In this document: piece by piece, positions 35,603-44,301 of the stretch
Layout: each line of letters opens with the position of its first letter
Numbering within the stretch: position 1 is the stretch's first letter
Source: UBA2231 sp964415175
GTDB taxonomy: Bacteria > Elusimicrobiota > Elusimicrobia > Elusimicrobiales > UBA9959
Direction of reading: 5' to 3'
Assembly: GCA_964415175.1 (NCBI GenBank)
Contig: CAYPYG010000013.1
Coordinates: 1 to 64,000 of the forward strand
Length of the DNA stretch: 64,000 nucleotides
Translations under genes and position numbers: made by a program
Notes under the pieces: generated by a model
What the model saw: the letters and a program-made list of their open reading frames with translations, nothing else
Told to the model about the DNA's origin: nothing
Database searches by the model: none

Positions 35603-37090
35603 TTAGGCTTTTACCGCGGAAACGCTCTCTATGAAAGAGCGGGCGTCCCCGGTCATGCGGGCCGCCAGTTCCTTGTCGTCGAGCGACCCGGTGTTGATGA
35701 AAACGTTCTCCGCCGCGCCTTTGACCGCGGCCTCCAGCAGGTACAGCGCGCTGCGGTAATCCGAGATGACATGCGACGAGATGTCGCCGCATTTTCGCAG
35801 TTCGGCGGCGGCCTCCGCGGCCAGGCGCGCGGTCTTGAGCGGCACCTCGGCGGCGTATTTCAGGGCCTCCTGCATCCTCGGCTTGCGCTCAGGCTTGTCC
35901 TTGGGCGTCTTCATGGCGGCCATGAAGGCGTCATACGAAAGCGAATCCTCGGCCACGCAGGCCTGCAGGTCGCCGCGCAGCCGCCCGAGCCTGGCTTGCA
36001 GGGCGTTCAGGGCCGGCTTCTTCGACTCCTCGAGCTTCTTGCCGCGCAGGGTGATGCCGGCGGCCATCTGGCCGAGGGCGCAGCCCATCGCGCCCGCTAT
36101 CGCGGCCGCGCTGCCGCCGCCCGGCGTCGGGTCGGTATTGGCCAGCGCGTCGGCTAGCAGGCCCGCGCCGGACTGCCAGGACCCCAGCAGCTTGAGCAGT
36201 TTGGTCTCCAGCACCTGCGTACCCTTGTCGAACCCCTGCACTTTGAGCGATTCCACGGCGTAATCGGTCAGCGCCTCCTGCGTGGTCAGGCCGATGAGCT
36301 CGGTGCCGGTGATCCCTATGCCTTTGGGGGCGAGGTCCTTGTCCATCTCGTCGAGCACGCGCTTGATGGAGGTGGTCTTATAGTCGGTAAGTACCGTGGA
36401 CATCTGCACCTGGCCCTTGCTCTCCAGGAAGATCTCCTTGGCGCGCAGCGCGGGCAGGCCGCCGCCGGTGGTGCGTATCTTCTTGGCCAGGCCCTTGGCG
36501 AATTCCATGTCGGTGGTAGCCAGGTTGACGTTGAAATTGACTATCTGGTGGCGGGCGCCCACGGCCATCGCGCCGGCGGTGGGATGTATCCTATTGGGCC
36601 CGAAGTCCGGCACCCGCTCCGGATCCTTGCCGATGACCTCTCGCAGGCCCTCGAACTGGCCCTTGCGCACCTTGGCCAGGTCGCGGCGGTGGTCGAAGCG
36701 GGCTGCCTTGTCGTAGAGATAGACCGGTATGCCCAGCTCGCGGCCGATGCGCTCGCCGGCCTTCGCGGCCAGAGCCACGCAGTCCTCTATGGTCGAATCC
36801 ATGACCGGGATGAACGGCGCGACGTCGGTGGCGCCCATCCTGGGATGCTCGCCCTTGTGCTGGTTGAGGTCTATGAGCTCGGAGGCTTTTTTGGTGACCG
36901 CGAACATGGCGTCCGCGGCGGTCTCTACGGGGGCGATGAAGGTGAGGACGGTGCGGTTGTGGTCAGCGTCCTTCTCGACGTCCAGGACCAGGACCCCGGG
37001 CACGGCCCGGGCGGCGTCCACTATCGCGTTTATCTTGGCCAGGTCCCGACCCTCGCTGAAATTCGGTACGCATTCCACGAACTTGCCCAT
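35603..37090 (-). CDS. Glutamate formimidoyltransferase / formimidoyl-THF cyclodeaminase
   Basis: 495 residues in one bifunctional chain. The transferase domain is about 1-300 (VECVPNFSEGRD; LIDLNQHKGEHPRMGATDVAPFIP with the catalytic His; RIHPTAGAMAVGARHQ). The cyclodeaminase domain is about 305-495 (ALANTDPTPGGGSAAAIAGAMG). It moves the formimino group of formiminoglutamate to tetrahydrofolate and then closes it to 5,10-methenyl-THF, releasing ammonia and glutamate. It completes the histidine pathway started by hutHUI. GGAGGTG precedes the start. Five genes separate it from the hut cluster. Confidence 0.95.
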   Translation of the reverse strand: MGKFVECVPNFSEGRDLAKINAIVDAARAVPGVLVLDVEKDADHNRTVLTFIAPVETAADAMFAVTKKASELIDLNQHKGEHPRMGATDVAPFIPVMDSTIEDCVALAAKAGERIGRELGIPVYLYDKAARFDHRRDLAKVRKGQFEGLREVIGKDPERVPDFGPNRIHPTAGAMAVGARHQIVNFNVNLATTDMEFAKGLAKKIRTTGGGLPALRAKEIFLESKGQVQMSTVLTDYKTTSIKRVLDEMDKDLAPKGIGITGTELIGLTTQEALTDYAVESLKVQGFDKGTQVLETKLLKLLGSWQSGAGLLADALANTDPTPGGGSAAAIAGAMGCALGQMAAGITLRGKKLEESKKPALNALQARLGRLRGDLQACVAEDSLSYDAFMAAMKTPKDKPERKPRMQEALKYAAEVPLKTARLAAEAAAELRKCGDISSHVISDYRSALYLLEAAVKGAAENVFINTGSLDDKELAARMTGDARSFIESVSAVKA

Positions 37091-37135
37091 CGAAGCACCT
37101 CCGCGAAATATTAAAAGACTTTTATAATTATACTA
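37091..37135 (-). promoter_or_regulatory. Promoter of the FTCD-acd-etfBA operon
   Basis: On minus, TATAAT reads 37132-37127, followed by an AT-rich stretch and the ribosome-binding sequence GGAGGTG at 37102-37096. The -35 is weak. Confidence 0.5.
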
Positions 37136-37191
37136 TTTGGCGGTTGGCGAGGGAAATCCCGGCTCCGCGGACCGGGAGCGGGCGGGCGCTT

Positions 37192-37280
37192 AAAAGCAAA
37201 AACCCGCGTTCAGCGGGTTTTAGCTCCCCCCTGGACTACGGGGGGTTTCAACGGGCGGCAGGCCCGTGGGCCTGCGGCCA
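37192..37280 (-). ncRNA. Candidate small RNA of about 90 nt, three hairpins
   Basis: A consensus promoter lies on minus: TTGACA (37313-37308), 16 bases, TATACT (37291-37286). It is followed after about 65 bases by an intrinsic terminator, ACCCGC-TGAAC-GCGGGT (37218-37202) plus flanking A:T pairs and TTTTTGCTTTT. Between them are two more hairpins: GCAGGCCC/GGGCCTGC (37275-37258) and CCCCCC/GGGGGG around 37246-37227. No open reading frame fits. It does not match SRP RNA, tmRNA or 6S as far as can be judged by eye. Alternatively this is a promoter with an attenuator for FTCD. Confidence 0.55.
37199..37221 (-). terminator. Intrinsic terminator of the candidate small RNA
   Basis: Nine-base stem (AAAACCCGC/GCGGGTTTT, loop GTTCA on plus) followed on minus by a T-rich tail. 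Confidence 0.75.
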
Positions 37281-37363
37281 TTCATAGTATAACAGATCGT
37301 ATTGACTTGTCAAGCCCCAGGGGCCGGGTCCGAAAATGTCCGCGGGCGCGAAGATCGTCCCGC

Positions 37364-37777
37364 TCACTTTCCGGCGGGCGGCGGGAGCGGCCCCGGCTTT
37401 TTGGCGCCGGGCCCGGCGCCGGCGGCGTGCCGCGCTTTAAGGCCGGAGAGGGCCTCACGGTGCGCTGCCCTGAGGCGGCGCCTAGCCCGGCCCGCTTCGG
37501 CCGGAGGTTTGTCCTTCAGCGAGACCTCCAGCTCCTTCAGCTCGGCTTCCTGCTTTTTTCTGAGCGCGGCTATCTCCGAGTTCCTAGCCCGCTTCAGTTC
37601 CGGCCCCGAAAGAGGGGCCGTACTAGCGGCCACGGCTGCCGTGCTCGCGGTCACGGCGGACGTGCTCGCGGTCACGGCGGACGTGGAGATCTCCGGCCCG
37701 GGGGAAGGCGGCTCGGCGGCGCGGGCGGCCGGCGGCGGGGCCGCCAGAAGGAGCAGGGAGAACAACGATGCGTTCAT
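37364..37777 (-). CDS. Small secreted alanine-rich protein of unknown function
   Basis: 137 residues. A signal peptide is likely (MNASLFSLLLLAAPPPAARA). The next part is low-complexity (three 7-residue units of the TSAVTAS type, encoded by 21-bp tandem repeats at 37620-37682, the last two identical). The rest is a charged helix-forming stretch (RARNSEIAALRKKQEAELKELE) ending in a Pro/Gly/Ala tail. No known domain. It starts 4 bases after the epimerase stop, so it probably shares the operon. Low complexity and GC bias make the coding status less certain. Confidence 0.55.
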   Translation of the reverse strand: MNASLFSLLLLAAPPPAARAAEPPSPGPEISTSAVTASTSAVTASTAAVAASTAPLSGPELKRARNSEIAALRKKQEAELKELEVSLKDKPPAEAGRARRRLRAAHREALSGLKARHAAGAGPGAKKPGPLPPPAGK

Positions 37778-37781
37778 TTCT

Positions 37782-38870
37782 TCACCTCCGGGAAAACACC
37801 AGCGGGACCGGGCCTATGCCGCTCCTCACCTTCGAAAGGTCGTAGTTCCCGTCGGGCGAGGGCCCGGCGAAACCGGCGGTCGCGCGGTCCTTTATGAAAA
37901 GCGGGGTATCGAGGTCGATAAGGTCGAAACCGCCCAGACCGGCGGCGAAATGGGCGGCGCAGACGGAGGAGAGCCGGCTCTCCAGCATCTCCCCCATCAT
38001 GAGGGAGACGCCCTTCGCCTTCGCCAGCCGGTACACTTCCAGGGACTGGGCCAGTCCCAGTTTCATCAGTTTTATATTGAGCCCGGTGACGCCGGCCCGT
38101 ATCAGGCGCACCGCGTCCGGGAGGGAATAGAGGCTTTCGTCGGCGCAGACCGGGAAGTCGAAGTCGCGCGACAGGGCCGCCAGTCCCTCGATATCGTCCC
38201 GCTTCACCGGCTGCTCCAGCACGGAAGGCCTTATACCGGCCCGGCGCAGGTCGCGCACGAAAGAACGGGCCTCGGCGACGCTCCAGGCGCAGTTGGCGTC
38301 CAGGAATATCCCCGCCCCCGGGGCGGCCTTCCGGACCGCCGCCGCGCGCCGCAGGTCGTTGTCATAGTCGATGCCGACCTTTATCTTGAAGGTCCTCATG
38401 CCCCGGGCCAGGTAGAATTTCGCGAAATCGAAGGCCTGTTCGGCCGTCCCTATCACCACGGTGATATCGGTGACGGTCTTCGCGGCCCGCGGACCGTAGA
38501 AGCGCCAGAGCGGGACTTTCATCAGCCGCGCCAGCGCGTCCAGCACGGCCATCTCCGCGGCGGCCAGCGCCGCCCTGTTGCGGTCCAGGCGCTCGCGGAG
38601 GCCCCTGAAAAGAGCGTCGAAGGAGGAGATGTCCCGGCCCTCCAGCCACGCCCCGGCGCGCTTCAGCGCGGCCATGGTCCCTTCCAGGGTCTCTCCCGTT
38701 ATGTGCGGCGCGACCCCGGCCTCGCCGCAGCCGCGCACCCCGCCGCCCAGGCGCAGCATGAAGACGGCGTTGTCGAGTTCCTTGTGGCTGCCGGAAGAGA
38801 TGGTGAAGGGCTGCGTAAGAGCGCCGCGCAGCCTGGCTACGGAGAACGACCTTATCAGAGTTTCTTTCAT
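37782..38870 (-). CDS. Dipeptide epimerase (enolase superfamily)
   Basis: 362 residues. It has the capping domain, then the muconate-lactonizing-type barrel: FKIKVGIDYDNDL (catalytic KxK), IFLDANCAWS (metal Asp), VLEQPVKRDDIEGL (metal Glu), VCADESLY (Asp-Glu) and LNIKLMKLGL (second catalytic Lys). These match L-Ala-D/L-Glu epimerases (YkfB/YcjG) that convert murein-derived L-Ala-D-Glu to L-Ala-L-Glu; other dipeptide specificities are possible. MurQ and DacB elsewhere in the window also handle murein fragments. It follows mcsB by 40 bases. Confidence 0.87.
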   Translation of the reverse strand: MKETLIRSFSVARLRGALTQPFTISSGSHKELDNAVFMLRLGGGVRGCGEAGVAPHITGETLEGTMAALKRAGAWLEGRDISSFDALFRGLRERLDRNRAALAAAEMAVLDALARLMKVPLWRFYGPRAAKTVTDITVVIGTAEQAFDFAKFYLARGMRTFKIKVGIDYDNDLRRAAAVRKAAPGAGIFLDANCAWSVAEARSFVRDLRRAGIRPSVLEQPVKRDDIEGLAALSRDFDFPVCADESLYSLPDAVRLIRAGVTGLNIKLMKLGLAQSLEVYRLAKAKGVSLMMGEMLESRLSSVCAAHFAAGLGGFDLIDLDTPLFIKDRATAGFAGPSPDGNYDLSKVRSGIGPVPLVFSRR

Positions 38871-38910
38871 TCCTGTCTCCTTGTCCGCGCCGGCCCGGGA
38901 ACGGACCGGG

Positions 38911-39966
38911 TCAGCCCAGCCGCGAGCGGACGAACTCCGCCCTCGCCTCGTCCCTGCGGCCCGGCGGCAGTTCCCTGCCCGCCCGGGCGGAAAGATGCGC
39001 GGGCTGGGCCTGTATGGTCAGCTGGTTCAGTTCGTCCAGGTCCAGCCCCAGGCGCAGCCCCATCGCCAGGCCCATGCGGGCCAGCGAGGCGTTCTGCATG
39101 AACTCCTCGTAACTCATCAGCCGGGCCGCGGAGAGCAGCGCGCGGGAGCGGTGAACGGCGTCCTCGGTCTTGAGGCGCAGCGCGGGGCGCAGCAGGTCCT
39201 CGCGGGCCTTTATCTCGAAATTTATCAGGTTGCGTATCACCCCGCGCACGTTCTCGGCGAACTCCGCCTCGCTCCGTCCCAGACAGACGGAATTGGAGAT
39301 CTGGTAGAGGTCGCCCAGGACGTAAGTCCCCTCGCCGTACATGCCCCTGGCCGTGACCCCGAGATGGGAGAGGCTTTCGAGCACGCCGCCCAGGCGGCCG
39401 GCGCGGCCGAGGGCCGGCAGGTGGACCATGCAGGAGACGCGCATGCCGGTGCCGGTATTGGTCGGGCAGGCCGTGAGGAAACCGAACTCCGAACCGTAGG
39501 CGTAAGGCAGCAGTTCCCCCAGGCCGGCCTCAGCCGAAGAGGCGAGTTCCAGGCATTTCTCCACGGAAAAGCCGGGCAGGATGGCCTGCAGCCGCAGGTG
39601 GTCCTCCTCGTTTATCATCGCCGAGAGCGTCTCGTCCGAGGCTATCACGACGGCCTGCGCGCCGGCGGCCGAAGCGAGGTTATGGGAAATATGGCGGCGT
39701 TCCACCAGGAAGCGCTTCTCCAGCGGGGAAAGGTCCTCGAGGCCGGCCTCTTTCGCGCGCGGGAAGAGGCGCGAGGACTTGACCGCCTCCAGAGCCCGGC
39801 GCCTCAGCTCGGCCTGGGACTGCCTGGAGGCCCTGCCGGGGAACGGGAAGCCGTGCAGGTTGCGGGCGAAACGCACGCGGGTGGAGAAGACGATGTCCGG
39901 CCAGTCCCCGGAAGCGGAGGCCCAGTTGATCCTGTCCCGGAACCAGGAAAGGAATTTAGCGGCCAT
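38911..39966 (-). CDS. mcsB: Protein arginine kinase McsB
   Basis: 351 residues. Phosphagen-kinase fold: IVFSTRVRFARNLHGFPFPG (N-terminal motif), VIASDETLSAMINEEDHLRLQAI (catalytic acidic residues), LTACPTNTGTGMRVSCMVHLP (active-site Cys loop), and YQISNSVCLGRSE. In Firmicutes McsB phosphorylates arginines to mark proteins for ClpCP and is activated by McsA, encoded immediately upstream here with an 11-base overlap. No ctsR or clpC is present in the window. Its presence in an apparent Gram-negative is less common. Confidence 0.92.
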   Translation of the reverse strand: MAAKFLSWFRDRINWASASGDWPDIVFSTRVRFARNLHGFPFPGRASRQSQAELRRRALEAVKSSRLFPRAKEAGLEDLSPLEKRFLVERRHISHNLASAAGAQAVVIASDETLSAMINEEDHLRLQAILPGFSVEKCLELASSAEAGLGELLPYAYGSEFGFLTACPTNTGTGMRVSCMVHLPALGRAGRLGGVLESLSHLGVTARGMYGEGTYVLGDLYQISNSVCLGRSEAEFAENVRGVIRNLINFEIKAREDLLRPALRLKTEDAVHRSRALLSAARLMSYEEFMQNASLARMGLAMGLRLGLDLDELNQLTIQAQPAHLSARAGRELPPGRRDEARAEFVRSRLG

Positions 39967-40453
39967 CGTCCAGTCCCTTGATGGCGTCGCGCAGCCTGGC
40001 CGCGGCCTCGAAATCCTCGCGGGCGACGGCGGCCTTGAGGGCGGCCCGCAGCGCCTCCAGCTTCTCCCCCCTCTCCCGCTCCGAAAGATCGGACAGACTG
40101 TCGCGGTACCTGCGGCCGGCGTGGGAAGAGGAGCCGTGGATGCGGGCGAGCAGCTCGCGCAGCTGCGCGCCGAAATACCTGTAGCAGGAAGGGCAGCCCA
40201 GCCGCCCGCTCTCGCGGAACTCGGCGTACTTGAGGCCGCATTCGCCGCAGGCCAGCGGCTTGCGCTCGCTGGGCAGCAGTTCCTTGACGAAGCCGCCCAT
40301 CGGGCCCAGGCCGTGCGGCTCGTGCTCCCCCGCGTGCCTCTCGCTGCACTTGAGGGCGCAGGCGGCGCAGAGGTGCATCTCGGTGACCTTGTTATTTATC
40401 GCGGCCTTGAGGAAGACGGTGGCCTGGGCCTTGCGGCAGTCCTGGCAGAGCAT
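39956..40453 (-). CDS. mcsA: McsA-like zinc-binding activator with UVR motif
   Basis: 165 residues. Two pairs of CxxC (MLCQDCRKA; MHLCAACALKC; LACGECGLKY; GCPSCYRYFG) indicate zinc fingers. The C-terminus (EKLEALRAALKAAVAREDFE) is a UVR motif as in UvrB/UvrC and McsA. It would bind and activate McsB. Its ATG overlaps the lolD stop by one base, and its end overlaps mcsB. Confidence 0.9.
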   Translation of the reverse strand: MLCQDCRKAQATVFLKAAINNKVTEMHLCAACALKCSERHAGEHEPHGLGPMGGFVKELLPSERKPLACGECGLKYAEFRESGRLGCPSCYRYFGAQLRELLARIHGSSSHAGRRYRDSLSDLSERERGEKLEALRAALKAAVAREDFEAAARLRDAIKGLDDGR

Positions 40454-41124
40454 CAGCGCGGCACCTCGGAAAGTTTTCCGCCTTCCAGCCGCAGGGTCCT
40501 GGACGCGCAGCGGGCGGCCTCCTCGTTATGGGTGACCATCAGCACGGCGGTCCCCCTCGCGCCGATGTCCCTGAGATCGTCCAGCACTATCTTCGCGTTA
40601 TGGCGGTCCAGGTTGCCGGTCGGCTCGTCGGCGATGAGGAGTTCCGGCGAATTGCGGAGCCCGCGCAGGATGGCGGCGCGCTGCTTCTCCCCGCCCGAGA
40701 TCTCCATGGGGAGCTTGCCGGCTATCTCGGCCAGGCCGAAGCGCTCGAGCAGCGCCAGGGCTTTGGCCGGGTCGGGACGGCCGGCCAGCCGCGCGGGCAT
40801 GTCGATGTTCTCCAGCACGGTGAACTCGGGCAGCAGCGAGTCGAACTGGAAGACGAAGCCTAGCTTGTCCCGGCGCAGCGCCGAGCGCTCCGCCTCGTCC
40901 AGCGAGCCGGCGCCGCGGCCGAAGACGCGCAGCGTGCCGCTGAAGGAATCGTCGAGCAGTCCGATGAGATGGAGCAGCGTGGACTTGCCCGAACCGGACG
41001 GACCGGTCAGCGCGATGAACTCGCCGCGGCGGATGTGCATGTCCACCTCTTCCAGGACCAGCAGCTGCTCGCGGCCCTGGGTGTAGCTCTTGCTGACGCT
41101 CTCGAGCTCTACGATCCTATCCAT
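40453..41124 (-). CDS. lolD: LolD-type lipoprotein-export ABC ATPase
   Basis: 223 residues. Walker A is TGPSGSGKSTLLHLIG, signature is ISGGEKQRAAILRGL (Glu-Lys in place of the common Gln-Gln), Walker B is LLIADEPTGNLD, and the H-loop is MVTHNEEAA. The size and DEPTGNLDRHN match LolD/MacB-type ATPases. With the permease directly upstream (8-base overlap) it likely extracts lipoproteins from the inner membrane for outer-membrane sorting. Confidence 0.88.
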   Translation of the reverse strand: MDRIVELESVSKSYTQGREQLLVLEEVDMHIRRGEFIALTGPSGSGKSTLLHLIGLLDDSFSGTLRVFGRGAGSLDEAERSALRRDKLGFVFQFDSLLPEFTVLENIDMPARLAGRPDPAKALALLERFGLAEIAGKLPMEISGGEKQRAAILRGLRNSPELLIADEPTGNLDRHNAKIVLDDLRDIGARGTAVLMVTHNEEAARCASRTLRLEGGKLSEVPR

Positions 41125-42388
41125 AGCGTATAGCGTCCACGGGGTCCAGTTTCGCGGCGCGAGAAGCGGGGTAGAGCGCGCTGAGCGAGCAGAGAGCGAA
41201 ACTGGCCAGCGCGGTGAGGAGTATGTCCAGCGCGTCCAGCTTCACGGGCACCCTGGTGACGTAATAGATGTCCGAAGGGAGTTCTATGACGGGGTAATGC
41301 CCTATGAAGAGGGAGATGCCCACGCCCAGCAGGACGCCGAGCAGCGTGCCGGCCAGGCCGATCATGGCGCCTTCGAGCAGGAAGACGCGCCGCACCAGTC
41401 CAGGTCCGGCGCCCATGGCGCGCAGGATGCCTATGTCGCGCATCTTCTCGACCGTCATCATCAGCAGGTTGGAGGCTATGGTGAAGGTCGCCACCAGTAT
41501 GATGAGCGCCAGCACCAGCGACATGACGAACTTCTCCAGCTTCAGCGCGGCGAAAAGGGTGCGGTTCATATCGGCGTAGGTCCTGACCGTGAACGGGAAG
41601 CCCAGGGAAGTCCGCAGGCCCTCCGCGGCCGCCGGCGCCAGGTCCAGGTCCTTGAGCCTGACGCCGAAGCCGTTGGGCTCCCCCTGCATGCCGAAGAACT
41701 CCGAAGCCTCTTTCAGGCCGCAGTAGGCCATGGTATTGTCGTATTCGTAGTAGCCGGTGCGGGAGAGCCCGGCGACGCGGAACTTCTTCATGCGCGGCAG
41801 CAGCCCCAGGCCCGACTCGGCCGAGCGCGGCGAGACCAGTATCACTTCGTCGCCGGTCCAGGCGCCGAGGTTCCTGGCCAGTTCCTCGCCGAGTATTATG
41901 CCCGGGACCCCCGCCGCCGGATCAGGGCGGCTTTCGCCGCGGTCGGTGCCGGGAGCACTGCGACCGGCCGGCGCGAGGCCGTCCCAGGAGCCGCGCACCA
42001 GCGAGTCCTTGAGCGAATTGACCCGGGCCTCGGCGGCCGGGTCCACGCCCCTGACCACGGCCCCGGTGGAGCGGTTGTCGAAGGTGATTATCCCCTGGCC
42101 GAGCGCGAAGGGCGAGACCGCCGTCACTCCGGGCGCGGCGGCGATCCTGGCGGCGGCGCGCTCCCCGTCGCCGGGGCGCATCTGTCCGTAGACCACGATA
42201 TGGGCCTGAGCGTCTATGATCTTGCGGCGTATGTCCGTCTGGAACCCGTCCATGATGGACAGCGTGACGATGAGGGCGGCGACGCCCAGGGCCACGCCGG
42301 CCACGCCGATGAGGGTGGTGACCACGGAGAAGAGCCCCTTGCGCTTTGCGCTGAGGTACCGGAGGGCGATGAACGTCTCTGGGGCCAT
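41117..42388 (-). CDS. lolC: LolC/LolE-type lipoprotein-releasing permease
   Basis: 423 residues from MAPETFIALRYLSAKRKGLF, the canonical LolC/E start (FIALRYL). One N-terminal membrane helix is followed by a MacB-like periplasmic domain (about 50-260) and three C-terminal helices of the FtsX family (MVTLALIILVATFTIASNLLMM region; FLLEGAMIGLAGTLLGVLLG; LTALASFALCSLSALYP). It pairs with LolD. A GTG nine bases further upstream would add three residues. Only one permease is encoded, as in systems with a LolF-type homodimer. Confidence 0.87.
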   Translation of the reverse strand: MAPETFIALRYLSAKRKGLFSVVTTLIGVAGVALGVAALIVTLSIMDGFQTDIRRKIIDAQAHIVVYGQMRPGDGERAAARIAAAPGVTAVSPFALGQGIITFDNRSTGAVVRGVDPAAEARVNSLKDSLVRGSWDGLAPAGRSAPGTDRGESRPDPAAGVPGIILGEELARNLGAWTGDEVILVSPRSAESGLGLLPRMKKFRVAGLSRTGYYEYDNTMAYCGLKEASEFFGMQGEPNGFGVRLKDLDLAPAAAEGLRTSLGFPFTVRTYADMNRTLFAALKLEKFVMSLVLALIILVATFTIASNLLMMTVEKMRDIGILRAMGAGPGLVRRVFLLEGAMIGLAGTLLGVLLGVGISLFIGHYPVIELPSDIYYVTRVPVKLDALDILLTALASFALCSLSALYPASRAAKLDPVDAIRYG

Positions 42389-42439
42389 ATGTCGCACGAA
42401 AGAACCCGCGCCGGTTTATGTCCGCCGCAAGGCGGGCGG

Positions 42440-43921
42440 CTACTGCTGATCGCCGGGCTTGAGCAGCGGGAAGAGTATCACTTCCCGGATCGAGGGCTTG
42501 CCGGAGAACAGCATGGCCAGGCGGTCGATCCCTATGCCGATGCCTCCCGTCGGGGGCATGCCGTACTCCATCGCCTCGATGAAGTCCTTGTCGAGCACGT
42601 CGGCCTCGGCGTTCTTCTCCTCGCTGCGCTGGCGGACCTGCTCGAGGAGCCGGTCCCGCTGGTCCTCGGGGTCGTTGAGCTCCGTGTAGGCGTTGGCGAG
42701 CTCCATCTTCGCGACGAAAAGCTCGAAGCGCTCCACGATGGATTCGTCCCCTTCCTTGCATTTGGCCAGCGGCGTGATGGCCGTGGGATGGTCCATGACG
42801 AAGGTCGGCTGTTCGAGGTCCGCCTGTATCAGGGTCTCGAACATCCGGTCGAAGATCTTGGCCGAGGGAGTGTCGTCGGAGAAGCCTATCCCCTTCTCGC
42901 GGGCCAGCGCGCGCAGCGCTTCGCGGTCGAAGGACTTGCCGCTGAGCACCTCGTGAATGTCGTGCCCGGTCTTTTCCTTCCAGAGCTCCGGCAGGTAGAC
43001 CCGGCGGAACGGGGGCCTGAGGTTTATCCTCATCCCGTTGTAGTCCACTTCGGCGACGCCGGTCAGCTCGGAGCAGCGGGCGAAGATCTTCTCGGCCAGC
43101 TCGGCCATGGTGTTGTAGTCGCCGTAGGCCTTGTAGGCCTCCAGCGAGGTGAACTCGGGGTTATGGCTGGTGTCCACGCCCTCGTTGCGGAAGATGCGGC
43201 CTATCTCGTAGACGCCGTCGAAACCGCCGATGATGAGCTTCTTGAGCGGCAGTTCGGTGGCGATGCGCATGTAGAGCTCGTTCTTGTAGACGTTGTGGAA
43301 GGTGACGAACGGCCGCGCGGAGGCGCCGCCGGCCTGCGCGCACAGCACGGGCGTCTCGACCTCGAGGTAGCCGTCGCCGTCGAGGACCTGGCGCACCGCG
43401 GAAACTATCCGGGCGCGGTTGACGAAGATCTGCCTGACCTCGTCGTTGGAGATGAGGTCCAGCGAGCGCTCGCGGTAGCGGGTCTCGGGGTCGGTCAGAC
43501 CGTGCCACTTCTCCGGCAGGGGCCTCACGGACTTGGAAAGGATGGTAAGCTTGTCGACCGAGACGGTCAGCTCGCCGGTCTTTGTGACGAAAAGTTTCCC
43601 TTCCACGCCGAGGAAATCCCCGACGCCGACGAATTTCTTGAAGGTCTCGTAGTCCTTCTCGCCGACGGCGTCCTTCTTGACGTAGATCTGTATCTTGCCG
43701 CTGCCGTCCTTGATATGGGCGAAGGCGGCCTTTCCCATGAGGCGCAGCAGCACCACGCGGCCGGCGCAGCGCACCCGCGCGTCCGCGGGCTGCTTCAGAG
43801 CTTCGGCCGCGGAATGGGTCACCTGGAAACGGCGCGGGTAGGGGTCTATCCCCTGCTCGCGGAGGGCCTTGATCTTGCCGTAGTTGTGGCCGACTATCTC
43901 CTGGAGGGTATTGCCGCTCAT
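42440..43921 (-). CDS. lysS: Lysyl-tRNA synthetase (class II)
   Basis: 493 residues. An OB-fold anticodon-binding domain (about 55-145) precedes the class II core. Motif 2 is GRIFRNEGVDTSHNPEFTSLEAY and motif 3 is GIGIGIDRLAMLFSGKPSIREVILFP, both diagnostic of LysS. It charges tRNA-Lys. The start overlaps the CheY-like stop (ATGA). Confidence 0.97.
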   Translation of the reverse strand: MSGNTLQEIVGHNYGKIKALREQGIDPYPRRFQVTHSAAEALKQPADARVRCAGRVVLLRLMGKAAFAHIKDGSGKIQIYVKKDAVGEKDYETFKKFVGVGDFLGVEGKLFVTKTGELTVSVDKLTILSKSVRPLPEKWHGLTDPETRYRERSLDLISNDEVRQIFVNRARIVSAVRQVLDGDGYLEVETPVLCAQAGGASARPFVTFHNVYKNELYMRIATELPLKKLIIGGFDGVYEIGRIFRNEGVDTSHNPEFTSLEAYKAYGDYNTMAELAEKIFARCSELTGVAEVDYNGMRINLRPPFRRVYLPELWKEKTGHDIHEVLSGKSFDREALRALAREKGIGFSDDTPSAKIFDRMFETLIQADLEQPTFVMDHPTAITPLAKCKEGDESIVERFELFVAKMELANAYTELNDPEDQRDRLLEQVRQRSEEKNAEADVLDKDFIEAMEYGMPPTGGIGIGIDRLAMLFSGKPSIREVILFPLLKPGDQQ

Positions 43922-44301
43922 CGTCCGGAAACCAGCGCGTCGCGCACGATCTTTACGAGGTTCTTGGGCTCGAAAGGCTTCTCCACGAAGGCGAAGATGT
44001 TCGAGGAAAGTTCGAAGAGGTCCTTCATCTGGCCTTTGGCGGTCAGTATGACTATCGGGATGTCCCTGAGGCCGTCCAGTTCCTGCAGTTTGGACTGGAA
44101 GGTATAGCCGTCCATCTCGGGCATCATGATATCGAGGATGATCACGTCGGGCAGGACCTTGTTGGGCCCGTCCTCGGTGAGCTTATTGTAGGCCTCCAGG
44201 CCGTTGTAGGCCTCGAGCACCTCGAACTTCTCCCTCTCCATCAGGACCTTGATAAGGTAAACGACGTCTTTTTCGTCGTCCACCACCATAACCTTGGACA
44301 T
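43918..44301 (-). CDS. Single-domain response regulator (CheY-like receiver)
   Basis: 127 residues, receiver domain only. Acidic pocket VMVVDDEKD, phosphorylation Asp in DVIILDIMMPEMDGY, VILTAKGQ (Thr) and FAFVEKPFEPKNL (Lys). With no output domain it must signal by protein contact. GGAGGATAG is the ribosome-binding site. It heads the operon running from 44301 to 37364. Confidence 0.93.
   Translation of the reverse strand: MSKVMVVDDEKDVVYLIKVLMEREKFEVLEAYNGLEAYNKLTEDGPNKVLPDVIILDIMMPEMDGYTFQSKLQELDGLRDIPIVILTAKGQMKDLFELSSNIFAFVEKPFEPKNLVKIVRDALVSGR

Noticed and set aside
37220..37280. SRP, 6S or tmRNA identity for the small RNA
   Set aside because: The GGAAGCAGC-type SRP loop, a tRNA-like tmRNA end and the open-bubble shape of 6S were not found by eye; left as an unknown candidate.
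41090..44107. A 1005-codon plus-strand frame
   Set aside because: Opposite lolD, lolC and lysS, which have full family motifs on minus.
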